DNA from: RGIG6375 sp964472725
GTDB lineage: Bacteria > Bacillota > Clostridia > Oscillospirales > Oscillospiraceae
Length of the DNA: 31,219 nucleotides
NCBI GenBank assembly: GCA_964472725.1
Contig: CAYYLZ010000021.1
Coordinates: 1-31,219 of the forward strand
Direction of reading: 5' to 3'
Shown: positions 1-9,101 of the stretch, one piece after another
Position numbering within the stretch: the first letter of the stretch is position 1
Layout of the letters: each line of letters opens with the position of its first letter
Translations under genes and position numbers: made by a program
Notes under the pieces: model-generated
What the model saw: the letters and a program-made list of their open reading frames with translations, nothing else
What the model was told of the DNA's origin: nothing
The model's database searches: none

Positions 1-1312
1 AGGCGGCCCAGGAGCCGAGGATGAACACAGCGGGAACCAGCACGCACAGGGCCTTTAGGCCAAAGATAGTGCCGACGCTCTGAACTTCCAGCGCGGCATC
101 GAAGCCGATCCAACCCAGAACATAGAAGCCGAAGGAGCTGCCGATGGCCTGACCAACACGGCGGGACAGGTTGAATGTTCCATAAATGGAGCCCTCTGTG
201 CGCTTTCCGGTAACCAGCTCGTTGTAATCAATGGCCTCACCGACAAGACCCCACTGCATCTGGATGGAAACCATGGCCATGCCGGAGCCGATGCCCAGGA
301 TCACGCCGTGAACCAGCGGATGAACGTCCATAACCAGATGCATAACGAACAGCACGGAGCAGATAGCGCCGCCGATCAGCAGAGAGTATCGGATCAGCTT
401 TTCCAGGCCCAGCTTCTTGCAGATGAAAGGAACAGCGATCATGGAGCCGATCATAAAGGGAGCGGACAGCACAGAGCTGATGGACTGGTAAGTCACGTCG
501 TGATACACCTCGGAGTACATATACAGGCTGATGTTGGACACCAGATACTGCATGGTACAGATGCAGATTCCGTGGATGCACAGGGCCAGAAAGGGGCGGT
601 TCTTCTTGACAACGGTGAGGATATCGGAGAACTTGATGTCGTCAGCCTTGGTGTCGGCGCCGACAATGGTGCGCTCTTCGGTCCAGAAGTAGTGCATCAG
701 GCAGACCACAAAACCGATGACGGCACAGGCAATGCCAGTGATCATGTAACCGATAGAGGTTCTGTCGCCGAACACACCGATAACCACGGGGCCGATCAAT
801 CCGGGAATCATGTTGCCGATCATGGAACCAACACCGCGCGCGGAAGAGAGGGATGCGCGCTCAGCGTCGTTGGTGGACATGGCGGACAGCAGGGAACCCA
901 TGGGGATATTGAACATGGTGTAGGATGCCTCGTACAGGATCTTGAAGGAAAACAGCATAACGATGGTTGCAATGCCGTCAAAGAAGGTGGGCACGGTCCA
1001 CAGTGCGATGGCAGTCACAGCCAGCAGCGGTGTGGCACGCAGCAGCCAGGGGCGGAATTTTCCGTTCTTGTTCTGTTTCTTGGCAAAGGCTTTGTCCATC
1101 AGAGCGCCCATCATGGGGTCGTTCACGGCATCCCAGATAGTCCAAATCAGCACTAAGGTGCCCATCAGGGTGGGATCGATGCCTAAAACGTGGGTGCAGT
1201 ACATAGAGAAGATGCTGGCCATCAGCGCAAAGGTCATGCAGCCGCCCCAGTCACCAAACATATAGCCGAACCAATGCTTTTTGGTCAGGCCGGTCTTGGG
1301 CTTTTTCGCCAT
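1..1312 (-). CDS. GPH-family sugar:cation symporter (MFS), 3' end cut by window edge
   Basis: Integral membrane transporter of the glycoside-pentoside-hexuronide:cation symporter family, probably importing a sugar or glycoside with H+ or Na+. About 437 residues are visible from the N-terminus and no stop is reached, so perhaps 20-40 C-terminal residues lie outside the window. The N-terminus reads MAKKPKTGLTKKHWFGYMFG, where FGYMFGDWGG matches the first-helix signature of the family, and about 11-12 hydrophobic segments follow. The start is ATG 1312 with AGGAGG eight bases upstream. It is divergent from an AraC-type activator, the usual arrangement for a sugar-inducible transporter and its regulator. 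Substrate cannot be assigned from sequence. Confidence 0.85.
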   Translation of the reverse strand, partial: MAKKPKTGLTKKHWFGYMFGDWGGCMTFALMASIFSMYCTHVLGIDPTLMGTLVLIWTIWDAVNDPMMGALMDKAFAKKQNKNGKFRPWLLRATPLLAVTAIALWTVPTFFDGIATIVMLFSFKILYEASYTMFNIPMGSLLSAMSTNDAERASLSSARGVGSMIGNMIPGLIGPVVIGVFGDRTSIGYMITGIACAVIGFVVCLMHYFWTEERTIVGADTKADDIKFSDILTVVKKNRPFLALCIHGICICTMQYLVSNISLYMYSEVYHDVTYQSISSVLSAPFMIGSMIAVPFICKKLGLEKLIRYSLLIGGAICSVLFVMHLVMDVHPLVHGVILGIGSGMAMVSIQMQWGLVGEAIDYNELVTGKRTEGSIYGTFNLSRRVGQAIGSSFGFYVLGWIGFDAALEVQSVGTIFGLKALCVLVPAVFILGSWAA

Positions 1313-1489
1313 AAGTAGATCCTCCTAAACACATTTATGGATGAAAGGACTCTCCTCCCACCGTATCCTGTTCTATGGTATCAAATTACAAATGCAAAGT
1401 AAATTGCGATAACTACATGAAAGATTGCTTTTCTTGCAATTATATGCTATCATGTTACCAATCAGATCCCTGTGAGGAGCGTGTTTCTT
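1313..1489. promoter_or_regulatory. Divergent control region between the symporter and araC-type gene
   Basis: This 177-bp intergenic region separates two divergent genes and must hold both promoters. It contains a small inverted repeat (ATTGC, seven bases, GCAAT at about 1422-1438) with a second ATTGC nearby at about 1404, plausible half-sites for the AraC-type protein. No convincing -35/-10 pair could be fixed by eye, so the operator assignment is inference. Confidence 0.4.
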
Positions 1490-2464
1490 GTGAAATCAAG
1501 CGAACTCAGAAAGTTGGTAAACTCATTTTCGGACGTCTCCTCTGCCGATATCCAGGGTCAGATCCAGCAGATCATGTGGAATCTCGGTCTGGATCCCAAC
1601 ACGCTGTATCAGGAGCTGGAGATGACCTCCCGCTTTGTGGATACACACCGTGATACCAGTTTCTCCAATTCGTATATACAGCTGCACAGCCATACATTCT
1701 ATGAATTGTTGTACGTCTCCAACAGCGCTGGGGCAGAGTATCTGGTGGGTTCTGAGCGATACCGCATCCAGCGGGGCGACATCATTTTTGTGCCGCCGGG
1801 GATCAGCCACCGCCCACTGCTGCCGGAGGGTATGACAGCACCTTATGAACGTTATGTGCTGTGGCTGAGTCCGGAATTTCTCAAAGAATATGCTCAGCTT
1901 TTTCCATATCCGTTTTCAGCAAAGCAAGCCAGTGTAGGCATGCTACGAACAGCCGGGACAAAGTGGGAGCACCTGGAGGCACTGTTTCTCAGCGGCGTGC
2001 AGGAAGCGGAGTGCCAGGCAGACGGCTGGGAGGCGGCGGTGATTGGAAATACGATGGTTTTGCTGACCCAGATCAAGCGCGCCACAGACGAGCGCTCCGC
2101 ACGCACCATGAAAGCTGAACTGCCCCAGCGGCTGGATCAAATCACCGCCCACATTGAAGAGAATTACGGAACCCATATCACCATTGGAGAGATGGCCAGA
2201 CAGTTTTATATCAGTGAAAGCACCATCAGCCACCTGTTTAAGCAGAAAATGGGTGTCAGCTTCTACCGATATGTCACACAGCGCCGGCTGATTGCGGCAA
2301 AAACGCTGATTGAAAAAGGCGTCCTGCTGGAGGATGTATGCACGCAGGTCGGCTTCGCGGACTATTCCGGTTTTTACCGTGCATTTAAGCAGGAGTATGG
2401 TATCTCTCCCCGGCAGTACCGCAACCTTCAGAATGCTGGCAGTAAAAAATCTTCACTGAGGTGA
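1490..2464 (+). CDS. AraC-family transcriptional regulator with N-terminal cupin
   Basis: Transcriptional activator of about 324 residues. The N-terminal half is a sugar-sensing cupin (LHSHTFYELLYV, then GDIIFVPPGISHRP). The C-terminal third is the AraC/XylS DNA-binding domain with two helix-turn-helices (ITIGEMARQFYISESTISHLFKQ and the LLEDVCTQVGFADYSGFYRAFKQ region). GTG 1490 is preferred because GAGGAG lies ten bases upstream; earlier in-frame GTG codons at 1472 and 1481 overlap or crowd that site. It is divergent from the sugar symporter, which it probably controls. Its stop lies only eight bases before a truncated tRNA-Leu gene, so the pair sits at the very end of a probable genomic island. 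Confidence 0.88.
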   Translation: MKSSELRKLVNSFSDVSSADIQGQIQQIMWNLGLDPNTLYQELEMTSRFVDTHRDTSFSNSYIQLHSHTFYELLYVSNSAGAEYLVGSERYRIQRGDIIFVPPGISHRPLLPEGMTAPYERYVLWLSPEFLKEYAQLFPYPFSAKQASVGMLRTAGTKWEHLEALFLSGVQEAECQADGWEAAVIGNTMVLLTQIKRATDERSARTMKAELPQRLDQITAHIEENYGTHITIGEMARQFYISESTISHLFKQKMGVSFYRYVTQRRLIAAKTLIEKGVLLEDVCTQVGFADYSGFYRAFKQEYGISPRQYRNLQNAGSKKSSLR

Positions 2465-2471
2465 CATTACC

Positions 2472-2523
2472 TTTAGGTTCTAGTGCTTCCGGCGTTGGGG
2501 TTCGAGTCCCCATGCCCGCACCA
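2472..2523 (+). other. Displaced 3' half of a tRNA-Leu(TAG) gene, probable island attachment site
   Basis: The sequence reads as the last 52 bases of a leucine tRNA: anticodon loop TTTAGGT (anticodon TAG), 3' anticodon stem TCTAG, long class II variable arm, T-arm TGGGG-TTCGAGT-CCCCA, acceptor strand TGCCCGC, discriminator A and encoded CCA. The matching 5' half (a GCGGGCA acceptor strand, D-arm and 5' anticodon stem) is absent; the araC-type gene sits there instead. The break at the anticodon loop is where many tyrosine integrases cross over. The native terminator follows, so this is the displaced original 3' end and the inserted element lies to the left. Confidence 0.75.
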
Positions 2524-2559
2524 ACGCCCCCCTGCGGCACTGCCGCAGGGGGGCGTTTT
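2524..2559 (+). terminator. Intrinsic terminator of the original tRNA-Leu gene
   Basis: A perfect 15-bp GC-rich stem (2524-2538 with 2542-2556, loop ACT) is followed by TTTT. It lies directly after the tRNA CCA and also separates it from the convergent nucleotidase gene. Confidence 0.85.
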
Positions 2560-2572
2560 CGTATTGAAGTCC

Positions 2573-4714
2573 TTACTTTTCCAGTTCGTTGTAACGCATT
2601 AGCATTGCTTCGAATTCCGCATGGGTTACTTCGCCGGCAGGATTGAGAAGCTTTTCCTCATTGACGTTTATTACGCCCTTCATGCTCATCCAGCACAGAG
2701 CTTCGTAGGCCCAGTCGGAAATTTCCGCTCTGTCCTCATAGTTCAGGAGGAACATCCATGCCCCGGTAAAGCCGCCGCCATGGTACTGCTCATAGCGGTA
2801 CAGGATGGTCGCAAGCTGCTCTCTCGTAATCGGATCGTTTGGGCCAAAAGCGGTATCGCAGTAACCCTCAACGATACCTTCGGATGCCGCCCAGCGGACC
2901 GCCTCGGTATACCAGGTATCGGCAGGAACATCCTCAAATTGAATCAAATAGTTGACCACGGGTTCGCCCTCCAAACGCCACAGTCTGGTAATAATCGTGG
3001 CACGGTCAGCGATAATGGCAATGCGGCCGCTGCCAGTCACATCAGAATAGCCGCTGTCGGCCGTGATTGTGGGCAATCCAGTCTTCGTATCTACGGGAAA
3101 AGATTTGATATAATTGGCCAGCACCATGTAATCTTCCGCCACATAGTCCAGCACGTTGATTGCGCCATTAAGCATGGCAAATCCGCCGCCTAAATCGCGC
3201 AGGGTGTAGTTGTAGCCGGCCAGATTATACTCGGCATCCAGATCCAACGGTTCGTATGCGCCGGTCTCGTTGTTCAGTACCTGCACATCCTTGATGCGGT
3301 ACTCTCCGGTGGGAGGGCCGATCCAAACGTCTTTGTCATCCGCCTGCACCGTGGAATCATAGCGCAGATCCAGCGTGTACTTGAGTCCGGAGACATGGAG
3401 AAGACTTCCACTTTCCGCGGAGCCGTCGGCCTTCAAATTCTTGGAGCCCCACTCCAGGGCATCCAAGAGCTGTTGACCTGTGACTGTCAGCAGGCATGCT
3501 ACGTTGCCGAATGTATGGATCTCTTTGCAGGTCTTATAGGTAAGTTCACCGGCGATGGCACCGTTTCGGATACCGCCGCCGTTCATCACAGCAACATCCA
3601 CGTCCAAACCCATTTCATCAAAGAGATAGTACAGCGCATCTGCGGAAAAATCGCCGGAATTGGTACTCTGCTTACGGACAAGACGGTTTCCATCGGCATC
3701 ATAATTGTCGAAGGTGATTGCGGAATAACCGATGACCTCGCCGAGTAAACCGTCCACTTCAGAGATCCAGGCATCTTCGATTGCCTTGACGGCAGCGTCC
3801 GGCGTAAGATTTGCCAGATCCTCACCGGTAAGCAATTCCGAGGAGATAGAGCCATTATTGTCAATGACAAGCTTTCCTACTGCGGCGAGATAAGAACCGG
3901 TCTGACTCAGAATGACGGTGTTGCCGTTTTTGTCCGCAACTTCCTTCATTGCAACAGTGGTGTGGGAATGACCATCAATAAAAGCATCCAGCCCGGTGGT
4001 GTTGGCGATTACGTTCTCACTGGTCCATGGCTCCGAAGACGGGTCCATGCCAAGGTGTCCCAGCGCAATGACATAATCGGCGCCTTCGCCTCTGGCAGCA
4101 TCAACGGAGCTCTGTACCGCGCTATACAAATCACTTCCGTCCCCTCCGGCGGCAATACCATAGATATAATTGCCCTTGTCATCCTGGAAATAGGCGGGAG
4201 AGGAGGATGTGATGGTCTCCGGCGTGGTGATGCCGATGAAGGCAACCTTTGTTCCTTGCATGTCAAATATTTTGTAGCTGTCCAGCACTGTTTCGCCGGG
4301 CACACCGTTTTTCTCTAGGTAAAAGTTGCAGGATACATAATCAAACTCTGCCCAAATATCAGTGGCCTGAATTCGGCCTTCCTGACCATAGTCAAACTCA
4401 TGGTTTCCCAGTGTGGCAAGATCGTAGTCGGCGGCGTTCATCAGCTCGATGATAGTCTTGCCGTTATCCAAATCACCATAAGTGGTGCCTTGAATGTGGT
4501 CGCCGGCATCTACCAGCAGAGAATTCTCGCAGGAAGCTTTGAGGGCAGCGATCATGGAGTAAGTGATTTCTCTGTCGATATACGTATGTACGTCGTTGGT
4601 GTAAAAGATAACGATGTCGTCCGTAGAAGCCCCGGCCGCTTCCGGTGCTGCCACTGGCAACAGGCTTATAAGCAGAGCTATAACCAGTACAAGGCTCAAT
4701 ACTTTCTTTTTCAT
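2573..4714 (-). CDS. Secreted 5'-nucleotidase/metallophosphatase with two SLH repeats
   Basis: A 713-residue exported UshA/CpdB-type enzyme predicted to hydrolyse nucleotides or related phosphoesters outside the membrane. A signal peptide (MKKKVLSLVLVIALLISLLP, then AAGA) is followed by the metallophosphatase domain with metal motifs FYTNDVH, DAGDHIQGT, LGNHEFDYG and GHSH. The 5'-nucleotidase C-terminal domain has NGGGIR and the substrate-clamp region. The last ~120 residues are two S-layer homology repeats (starting near FEDVPADTWYTEA and YEDRAEISDWAYEA), implying attachment to wall polymer. ATG 4714 overlaps the stop of the upstream hydrolase by four bases, so the two are translationally coupled at the end of the rhamnose operon. 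Confidence 0.92.
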   Translation of the reverse strand: MKKKVLSLVLVIALLISLLPVAAPEAAGASTDDIVIFYTNDVHTYIDREITYSMIAALKASCENSLLVDAGDHIQGTTYGDLDNGKTIIELMNAADYDLATLGNHEFDYGQEGRIQATDIWAEFDYVSCNFYLEKNGVPGETVLDSYKIFDMQGTKVAFIGITTPETITSSSPAYFQDDKGNYIYGIAAGGDGSDLYSAVQSSVDAARGEGADYVIALGHLGMDPSSEPWTSENVIANTTGLDAFIDGHSHTTVAMKEVADKNGNTVILSQTGSYLAAVGKLVIDNNGSISSELLTGEDLANLTPDAAVKAIEDAWISEVDGLLGEVIGYSAITFDNYDADGNRLVRKQSTNSGDFSADALYYLFDEMGLDVDVAVMNGGGIRNGAIAGELTYKTCKEIHTFGNVACLLTVTGQQLLDALEWGSKNLKADGSAESGSLLHVSGLKYTLDLRYDSTVQADDKDVWIGPPTGEYRIKDVQVLNNETGAYEPLDLDAEYNLAGYNYTLRDLGGGFAMLNGAINVLDYVAEDYMVLANYIKSFPVDTKTGLPTITADSGYSDVTGSGRIAIIADRATIITRLWRLEGEPVVNYLIQFEDVPADTWYTEAVRWAASEGIVEGYCDTAFGPNDPITREQLATILYRYEQYHGGGFTGAWMFLLNYEDRAEISDWAYEALCWMSMKGVINVNEEKLLNPAGEVTHAEFEAMLMRYNELEK

Positions 4715-5688
4715 AATATTTCCTCCTTGTGGCTCGCTTTGAAAGATGCTTCAGTGCCGAAAAATTCCTTTAGCGCATTCAAATAGGTTTCGGGTGCCGT
4801 CGGATAACTCAGTCCGTGACCGGCACTGGGAATGGTTACGAGCATTTTATCTGCGGTACATGCCTCGTAATTTGCCTTGCTCATTTCGCAGGGAACAAAA
4901 TCATCGCATTCGCCGTGGAAGAAAATAACCGGAACGGTGCAATGCTTCATGGCCTGAACAGGTGACGTTTGCTCAAGGTCAAAGTGGCCATAAAGCCTTG
5001 CACCGAGCTTCACGAATGGGTAGCTCAATTCCGCGGGAAGCTTCATTTGTCGGATCACCACTTTGATAATTTCCTTGGCGGAACTGTAGCCGCAGTCTGC
5101 CAGTATGCCAATAACATTGGGCGGAAGCGGCTTGCCGGCTGCCATCAGGACTGTGGCTGCTCCCATGGAAATGCCGGTAAGGATAATTTTCACGTCCGCG
5201 CCGAAGTGTTTAATCATAAAATCGACCCACGAAAGGCAGTCAAGGTGCTCGTTGATACCAAATGAAATAACGCTTCCGTCGCTGCCTGCGCAGCCGCGCT
5301 GATCCACTATCAGTGCGCTTCTGCCCAGCTTGAAGCAGCGCTGCACGCCGCCTGACATATCCCGCTCAGAATTTCCGCGATAACCGTGGAACATCAATTC
5401 GATAGGAGCGCTGGGAGCAAATTCATAATATTTGCCGCGCAGGGTCAAACCGTCGAAAGAAGTGATCTCCATTTCTGTGTGAGGCATTGCGCGGGCCTCT
5501 TTTATCCAATTCTCCATAGACTCCCGAAAGGCTTCGTAAATATGTCCCTCCGGGATTTCTATAGCGTCGCTTTGAACGGGTGAGCGCTTCGGGGAATAAA
5601 AAGCCATTCGGAAGCAAATATAGGAAATAAGCAGCACTATAATTGCAAGTACGGCTGCGATGCCCGCTATGATACATAGCAGATGCAT
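4711..5688 (-). CDS. Membrane-anchored alpha/beta hydrolase
   Basis: A 325-residue serine hydrolase of the alpha/beta fold (BAAT/DUF1100-like cluster). An N-terminal transmembrane anchor (about residues 3-25) places the catalytic domain outside or at the membrane. The oxyanion region is MFHGYRGNSERDMSGG and the nucleophile elbow is GISMGA. The acid is probably in FHGECDDFVP and the catalytic histidine is in PSAGHGLS, so the triad is complete. GGAGATGATTTT precedes ATG 5688. It lies 33 bases after rhaD and overlaps the nucleotidase by four bases. Substrate is unknown; an esterase acting on acylated sugars would fit the rhamnose operon but is inference. Confidence 0.85.
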   Translation of the reverse strand: MHLLCIIAGIAAVLAIIVLLISYICFRMAFYSPKRSPVQSDAIEIPEGHIYEAFRESMENWIKEARAMPHTEMEITSFDGLTLRGKYYEFAPSAPIELMFHGYRGNSERDMSGGVQRCFKLGRSALIVDQRGCAGSDGSVISFGINEHLDCLSWVDFMIKHFGADVKIILTGISMGAATVLMAAGKPLPPNVIGILADCGYSSAKEIIKVVIRQMKLPAELSYPFVKLGARLYGHFDLEQTSPVQAMKHCTVPVIFFHGECDDFVPCEMSKANYEACTADKMLVTIPSAGHGLSYPTAPETYLNALKEFFGTEASFKASHKEEIL

Positions 5689-5720
5689 AAAATCATCTCC
5701 AAATAGATAGGGTTAGCGAA

Positions 5721-6539
5721 TTATAAATTCAAAAAATCCTTGCGGTGGGCTACTCCGAAATATTCGGCAAGCTCCTGTAGTTGAATGTCGCTGATGGTAT
5801 TTACCCGCGGCAGGTGGGCGGTTAGCATATAAATTTGAGCGGCCTTTTCAACGGTTTCTATGAGACCGAAGGCTTCATCAATGGTTTTTCCGGCGCCGTA
5901 TATGCCGTGCATACCCCATACCACAAGGCGAAATTCCTCCATTTTTTTGGCTGTTGCCTCGCCTATGTTGTTCGTTCCGCAGAGCATCCACGGAAGAACA
6001 CCGATGCCGTCGGGGAAGACAACTATGCACTCAGTGCACATTTCCCAAAGCGTGTGGGTGAATTTGCGCTCGTCAAGCTCGTGGACATAGTTCATGGCGA
6101 GGGTATATGTGGGGTGGCTGTGCATTATCACGCGGTTTTCCGGGTCTGCCGCAAGACGGGCGGTATGACTCATCAAATGTGCCGGAAGCTCGGAGGTGAA
6201 GCGCCCGCCGTCCTTATAGCCCCAGAGCAGCTCGGCCGTGCAACCGTCGGCAGCGATACGAATCACACCTAAATTGGCTTCGGGGTCGTATTCTACGTTT
6301 TTGAAGTATTTCCCGGTGCCGGTAACGATGAATATTTTGCCGATAAGAGCGGGAGCTTCAAAGCCAATAGGAATGCGGCGAAGCACATTGTCAAGGTCGA
6401 GATATTCGCTCACGGTATCTTCGTCCAGCAGGCAACTGATATTGCCTCCGTTACGCTCGTCCCATCCAAGGCGGTACATATTAGTGCAGATTTTCTTCAA
6501 TTCCTCCACAAATGGAGCGGTGATAATATCTTTCTTCAT
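5721..6539 (-). CDS. rhaD: Rhamnulose-1-phosphate aldolase
   Basis: A zinc-dependent class II aldolase of 272 residues that cleaves L-rhamnulose 1-phosphate to dihydroxyacetone phosphate and L-lactaldehyde. Family features include the N-terminal RLGWDERNGGNIS, the zinc-binding VIMHSHPTYTLA (HxH) and the later histidine in VVWGMHGIYGAG, with the catalytic glutamate expected in the middle of the chain. Length matches E. coli RhaD (274). It starts three bases after rhaA stops, so it belongs to one operon with rhaA and rhaB. Confidence 0.95.
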   Translation of the reverse strand: MKKDIITAPFVEELKKICTNMYRLGWDERNGGNISCLLDEDTVSEYLDLDNVLRRIPIGFEAPALIGKIFIVTGTGKYFKNVEYDPEANLGVIRIAADGCTAELLWGYKDGGRFTSELPAHLMSHTARLAADPENRVIMHSHPTYTLAMNYVHELDERKFTHTLWEMCTECIVVFPDGIGVLPWMLCGTNNIGEATAKKMEEFRLVVWGMHGIYGAGKTIDEAFGLIETVEKAAQIYMLTAHLPRVNTISDIQLQELAEYFGVAHRKDFLNL

Positions 6540-6542
6540 ACG

Positions 6543-7796
6543 TTAACCTCTTTTGCTCAACACATTTGCCTCGTATTTTTCAATGGAGGAGAACCAGTCT
6601 CCGTCAACGGGTTTTCCACAGCTGCGGCAGTATTCGTTCCATACATCGCCGAAGGGCATGGTTTTCAATTCTTCCTGCATTACCATCAGCTCAGTCCACT
6701 TGCACTCGTTCTGCAGGTGCGTGAGCTTGTCGTTGGGCTGTAACAGGGCGAAGAGAAGTGCTTTCTGTAGATTGCGGAAGCCTGTGACCCATGCAGCTAT
6801 GCGGTTTATGGAAGCATCGAAGTAATCCAAAGCGATGAATACCTTGTCGAGGCCGCAGCGGACGATTTCCTTGCAAAGCTCCTTGGTTTCATCATCGAAC
6901 AGGACTACATGGTCGCTGTCCCAGCGCACGCCGCGAGTAACGTGGAGCGCCATTTTCTTGTCGTAGGCGAGTATGGCAGATATCTTGTCGCTTACTACTT
7001 CGGTGGGGTGGTAGTGACCGTTATCCATGAGGCAGATACAATCGTCCCGGGAGGCAGCATATTTTAGGCACCATTCCGCTGAGCCGACAGTATAGCTTTC
7101 TACTCCTATACCAAAAACCTTGCTTTCAGCACAAGGATATACCAAATTCTTGTCAAAAGGCTCGGAAAGTATTTCGTCAAAACTCTGCTTATATCTGATG
7201 CGGGGGCCGATTCTATCGGCGGGAATATCCTTAAATCCGTCGCCGGCCCATATGTTCATAACACAGGGCTGCCCGAGCTCCTGAGCGAGATACTGGGAAA
7301 TACGGACGCAGGCCTTGCCGTGCTCTACCCAAAATTTGCGGGTATCTTCGTTGGGGCTGGAAAGAGTAAGTGGGTCGCATTTTGGGTGGGAGAAAAAAGT
7401 GGGGTTGAAATCGCAGCCGATTCCGCGCTCCTTACAGAAATCAACCCATTTTTTGAAATGTTTAGGTTCGAGTTTGTTTCTGTCTACCCAGCCGCCGTTT
7501 TCTTCGTCGAAAATGGCATAACTGGCGTGAAGATTCATTTTTACCTGACCGGGCACAAGGCTTATAACCATGTCGATATCTGCCATGAGCTCTTGAGGAT
7601 TATGGGCGCGACCGGGGTAATCACCGGTGGTCTGAATACCTCCGGTGAGAGGCATATCAGGGTCGGTATCGAAGCCGCGAACATCGTCGCCCTGCCAGCA
7701 GTGGAGCGCGACCGGAACGGTTTTAAGTCGCGCTATTGCAGCATCGGTATCTATGCCGAGGGCTGCGTATTTAGCTTTCGCTTCATTGTAACTCAT
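6543..7796 (-). CDS. rhaA: L-rhamnose isomerase
   Basis: A 417-residue TIM-barrel isomerase that converts L-rhamnose to L-rhamnulose. Diagnostic segments are ALHCWQGDDVRGFD near the N-terminus, GGIQTTGDYPGRA, the metal-site region KLEPKHFKKWVDF, NIWAGDGFKDIPADR, and LMDNGHYHPTEVVSDK with the metal ligands. Length equals the usual 415-420. The ATG overlaps the rhaB stop by four bases (ATGA), indicating translational coupling. Confidence 0.97.
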   Translation of the reverse strand: MSYNEAKAKYAALGIDTDAAIARLKTVPVALHCWQGDDVRGFDTDPDMPLTGGIQTTGDYPGRAHNPQELMADIDMVISLVPGQVKMNLHASYAIFDEENGGWVDRNKLEPKHFKKWVDFCKERGIGCDFNPTFFSHPKCDPLTLSSPNEDTRKFWVEHGKACVRISQYLAQELGQPCVMNIWAGDGFKDIPADRIGPRIRYKQSFDEILSEPFDKNLVYPCAESKVFGIGVESYTVGSAEWCLKYAASRDDCICLMDNGHYHPTEVVSDKISAILAYDKKMALHVTRGVRWDSDHVVLFDDETKELCKEIVRCGLDKVFIALDYFDASINRIAAWVTGFRNLQKALLFALLQPNDKLTHLQNECKWTELMVMQEELKTMPFGDVWNEYCRSCGKPVDGDWFSSIEKYEANVLSKRG

Positions 7797-9067
7797 TTGT
7801 ATGCCTCCATTTGTATTTTCAAATTGCCAAGTGCAGTGGCTTCGATAGGTAGCGCAATGACTTTTTTGCCGGTTGTTTCCTCTGTGAGTCTATTGAGATA
7901 GTCATTTTTAGCGCCACCGCCGACGATATATAGCATGGAGTAGCGGCAGCCTGTATTAGACTCGAGCTCATCAAGGGCTTTTTTGTAGCTCATAGCAAGG
8001 GAACGGTAAGCGCAGCGGAAATAATCGCCGATAGTATTCAGGCTACCGCCTGTGGCGGTGTCAAAGTCTGTCTTCATACTTTCGGGTGCGAGAAATTCGG
8101 GCGCATTGGGGTCTATAAGTGCGGTACAGCTGCTAAGTTGGGCAGCTGCGATGATTTCGTCGAAGGACAGTTCGGGACAAAGTTCGCGTTGAAGCTCATT
8201 TGCAATCCACATTCCCATGATATTTTTTTGGTAGCGATTATAACCAACACCGCCCTCGTTGGAATAATTAGCTTTTTCACTGCCTGTATCGGTGATCGCA
8301 TTTGCTGTTTTTACGCCTAAAAGTGACCATGTACCGGACGAAATGTAAGGCTCGTTGCCTGTCATTGGTATTCCTTCAACAGCTGACGCTGTATCGTGAG
8401 TGGCGCATAGAACGCAGCGTATTCCCTTATATTGGCCGACCGTAATACCCGGTTTAGCAAGTTGGGGAAACAGCGCTTCCGGCAAATCCAAAGCGCGCAG
8501 AATGTCCCTGTCATATTCACCGGTAGCACTGTCTATAAGGCCGGTGGTTGTTGCGTTTGTATATTCGCGAGCCTTACCGCCGCATAGCTTCCAAAGAAGA
8601 TATTCCGGCATCATCAAAATATCGGTAACACCATCCAAGCGCCCGGAAACCTTGTCGCAATAAAGTTGGTAAATGGTATTGAAAGGCTGGAACTGACAGC
8701 CGGTGCGGCGATACAGTTCAGAAAAAGGAATGCGCGAGTGAACTTCGGGAATTATTGCTTCGGTTCGATTGTCGCGATAAGCGTAGCAGGGGAGTACCTC
8801 CTTGCTGTTTCGCAGTAATACGTAATCTACTCCCCATGTGTCGATTGCAAGGCTTTCTATGTCGGGAAAACGGTCAAGAGCTGCATCGACGCCGGCCTTG
8901 ACGTGTTCTGATAGGGATTCGATATCCCATGTAAGATGTCCGTGAACGGTTTTTGCAGCATTGGGAAAGCGATAGACTTCTTCGGTGTATATATGTTCGT
9001 TTTCCTTCCAACCGACGATATGCCGACCGGAGGAAGCGCCAATGTCAATAGCTAAGAAATAACGCAA
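7793..9067 (-). CDS. rhaB: Rhamnulokinase
   Basis: An FGGY-family carbohydrate kinase of about 424 residues that phosphorylates L-rhamnulose at O1. The N-terminal phosphate-binding segment is FLAIDIGASSGRHIVG and the substrate-site segment is SLAIDTWGVDYVLL. ATHDTASAV and SSGTWSLLG mark the middle of the fold, and LYIVGGGAKNDYLNRL is the C-terminal ATP-binding motif. TTG 9067 is chosen as start because AGAGG lies eight bases upstream; the in-frame GTG at 9076 would sit inside that site. It is the second gene of the operon. Confidence 0.95.
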   Translation of the reverse strand: MRYFLAIDIGASSGRHIVGWKENEHIYTEEVYRFPNAAKTVHGHLTWDIESLSEHVKAGVDAALDRFPDIESLAIDTWGVDYVLLRNSKEVLPCYAYRDNRTEAIIPEVHSRIPFSELYRRTGCQFQPFNTIYQLYCDKVSGRLDGVTDILMMPEYLLWKLCGGKAREYTNATTTGLIDSATGEYDRDILRALDLPEALFPQLAKPGITVGQYKGIRCVLCATHDTASAVEGIPMTGNEPYISSGTWSLLGVKTANAITDTGSEKANYSNEGGVGYNRYQKNIMGMWIANELQRELCPELSFDEIIAAAQLSSCTALIDPNAPEFLAPESMKTDFDTATGGSLNTIGDYFRCAYRSLAMSYKKALDELESNTGCRYSMLYIVGGGAKNDYLNRLTEETTGKKVIALPIEATALGNLKIQMEAYK

Positions 9068-9101
9068 TTCAAACACCTCTTGACGTTATTAATAAATCAG
9101 T

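Noticed and set aside
308..1156. 282-residue plus-strand reading frame
   Set aside because: Antisense shadow of the symporter gene; His/Gly-rich translation without domains or ribosome-binding site.
2472..2523. Functional tRNA gene
   Set aside because: The acceptor 5' strand, D-arm and 5' anticodon stem are missing, so no cloverleaf can form.
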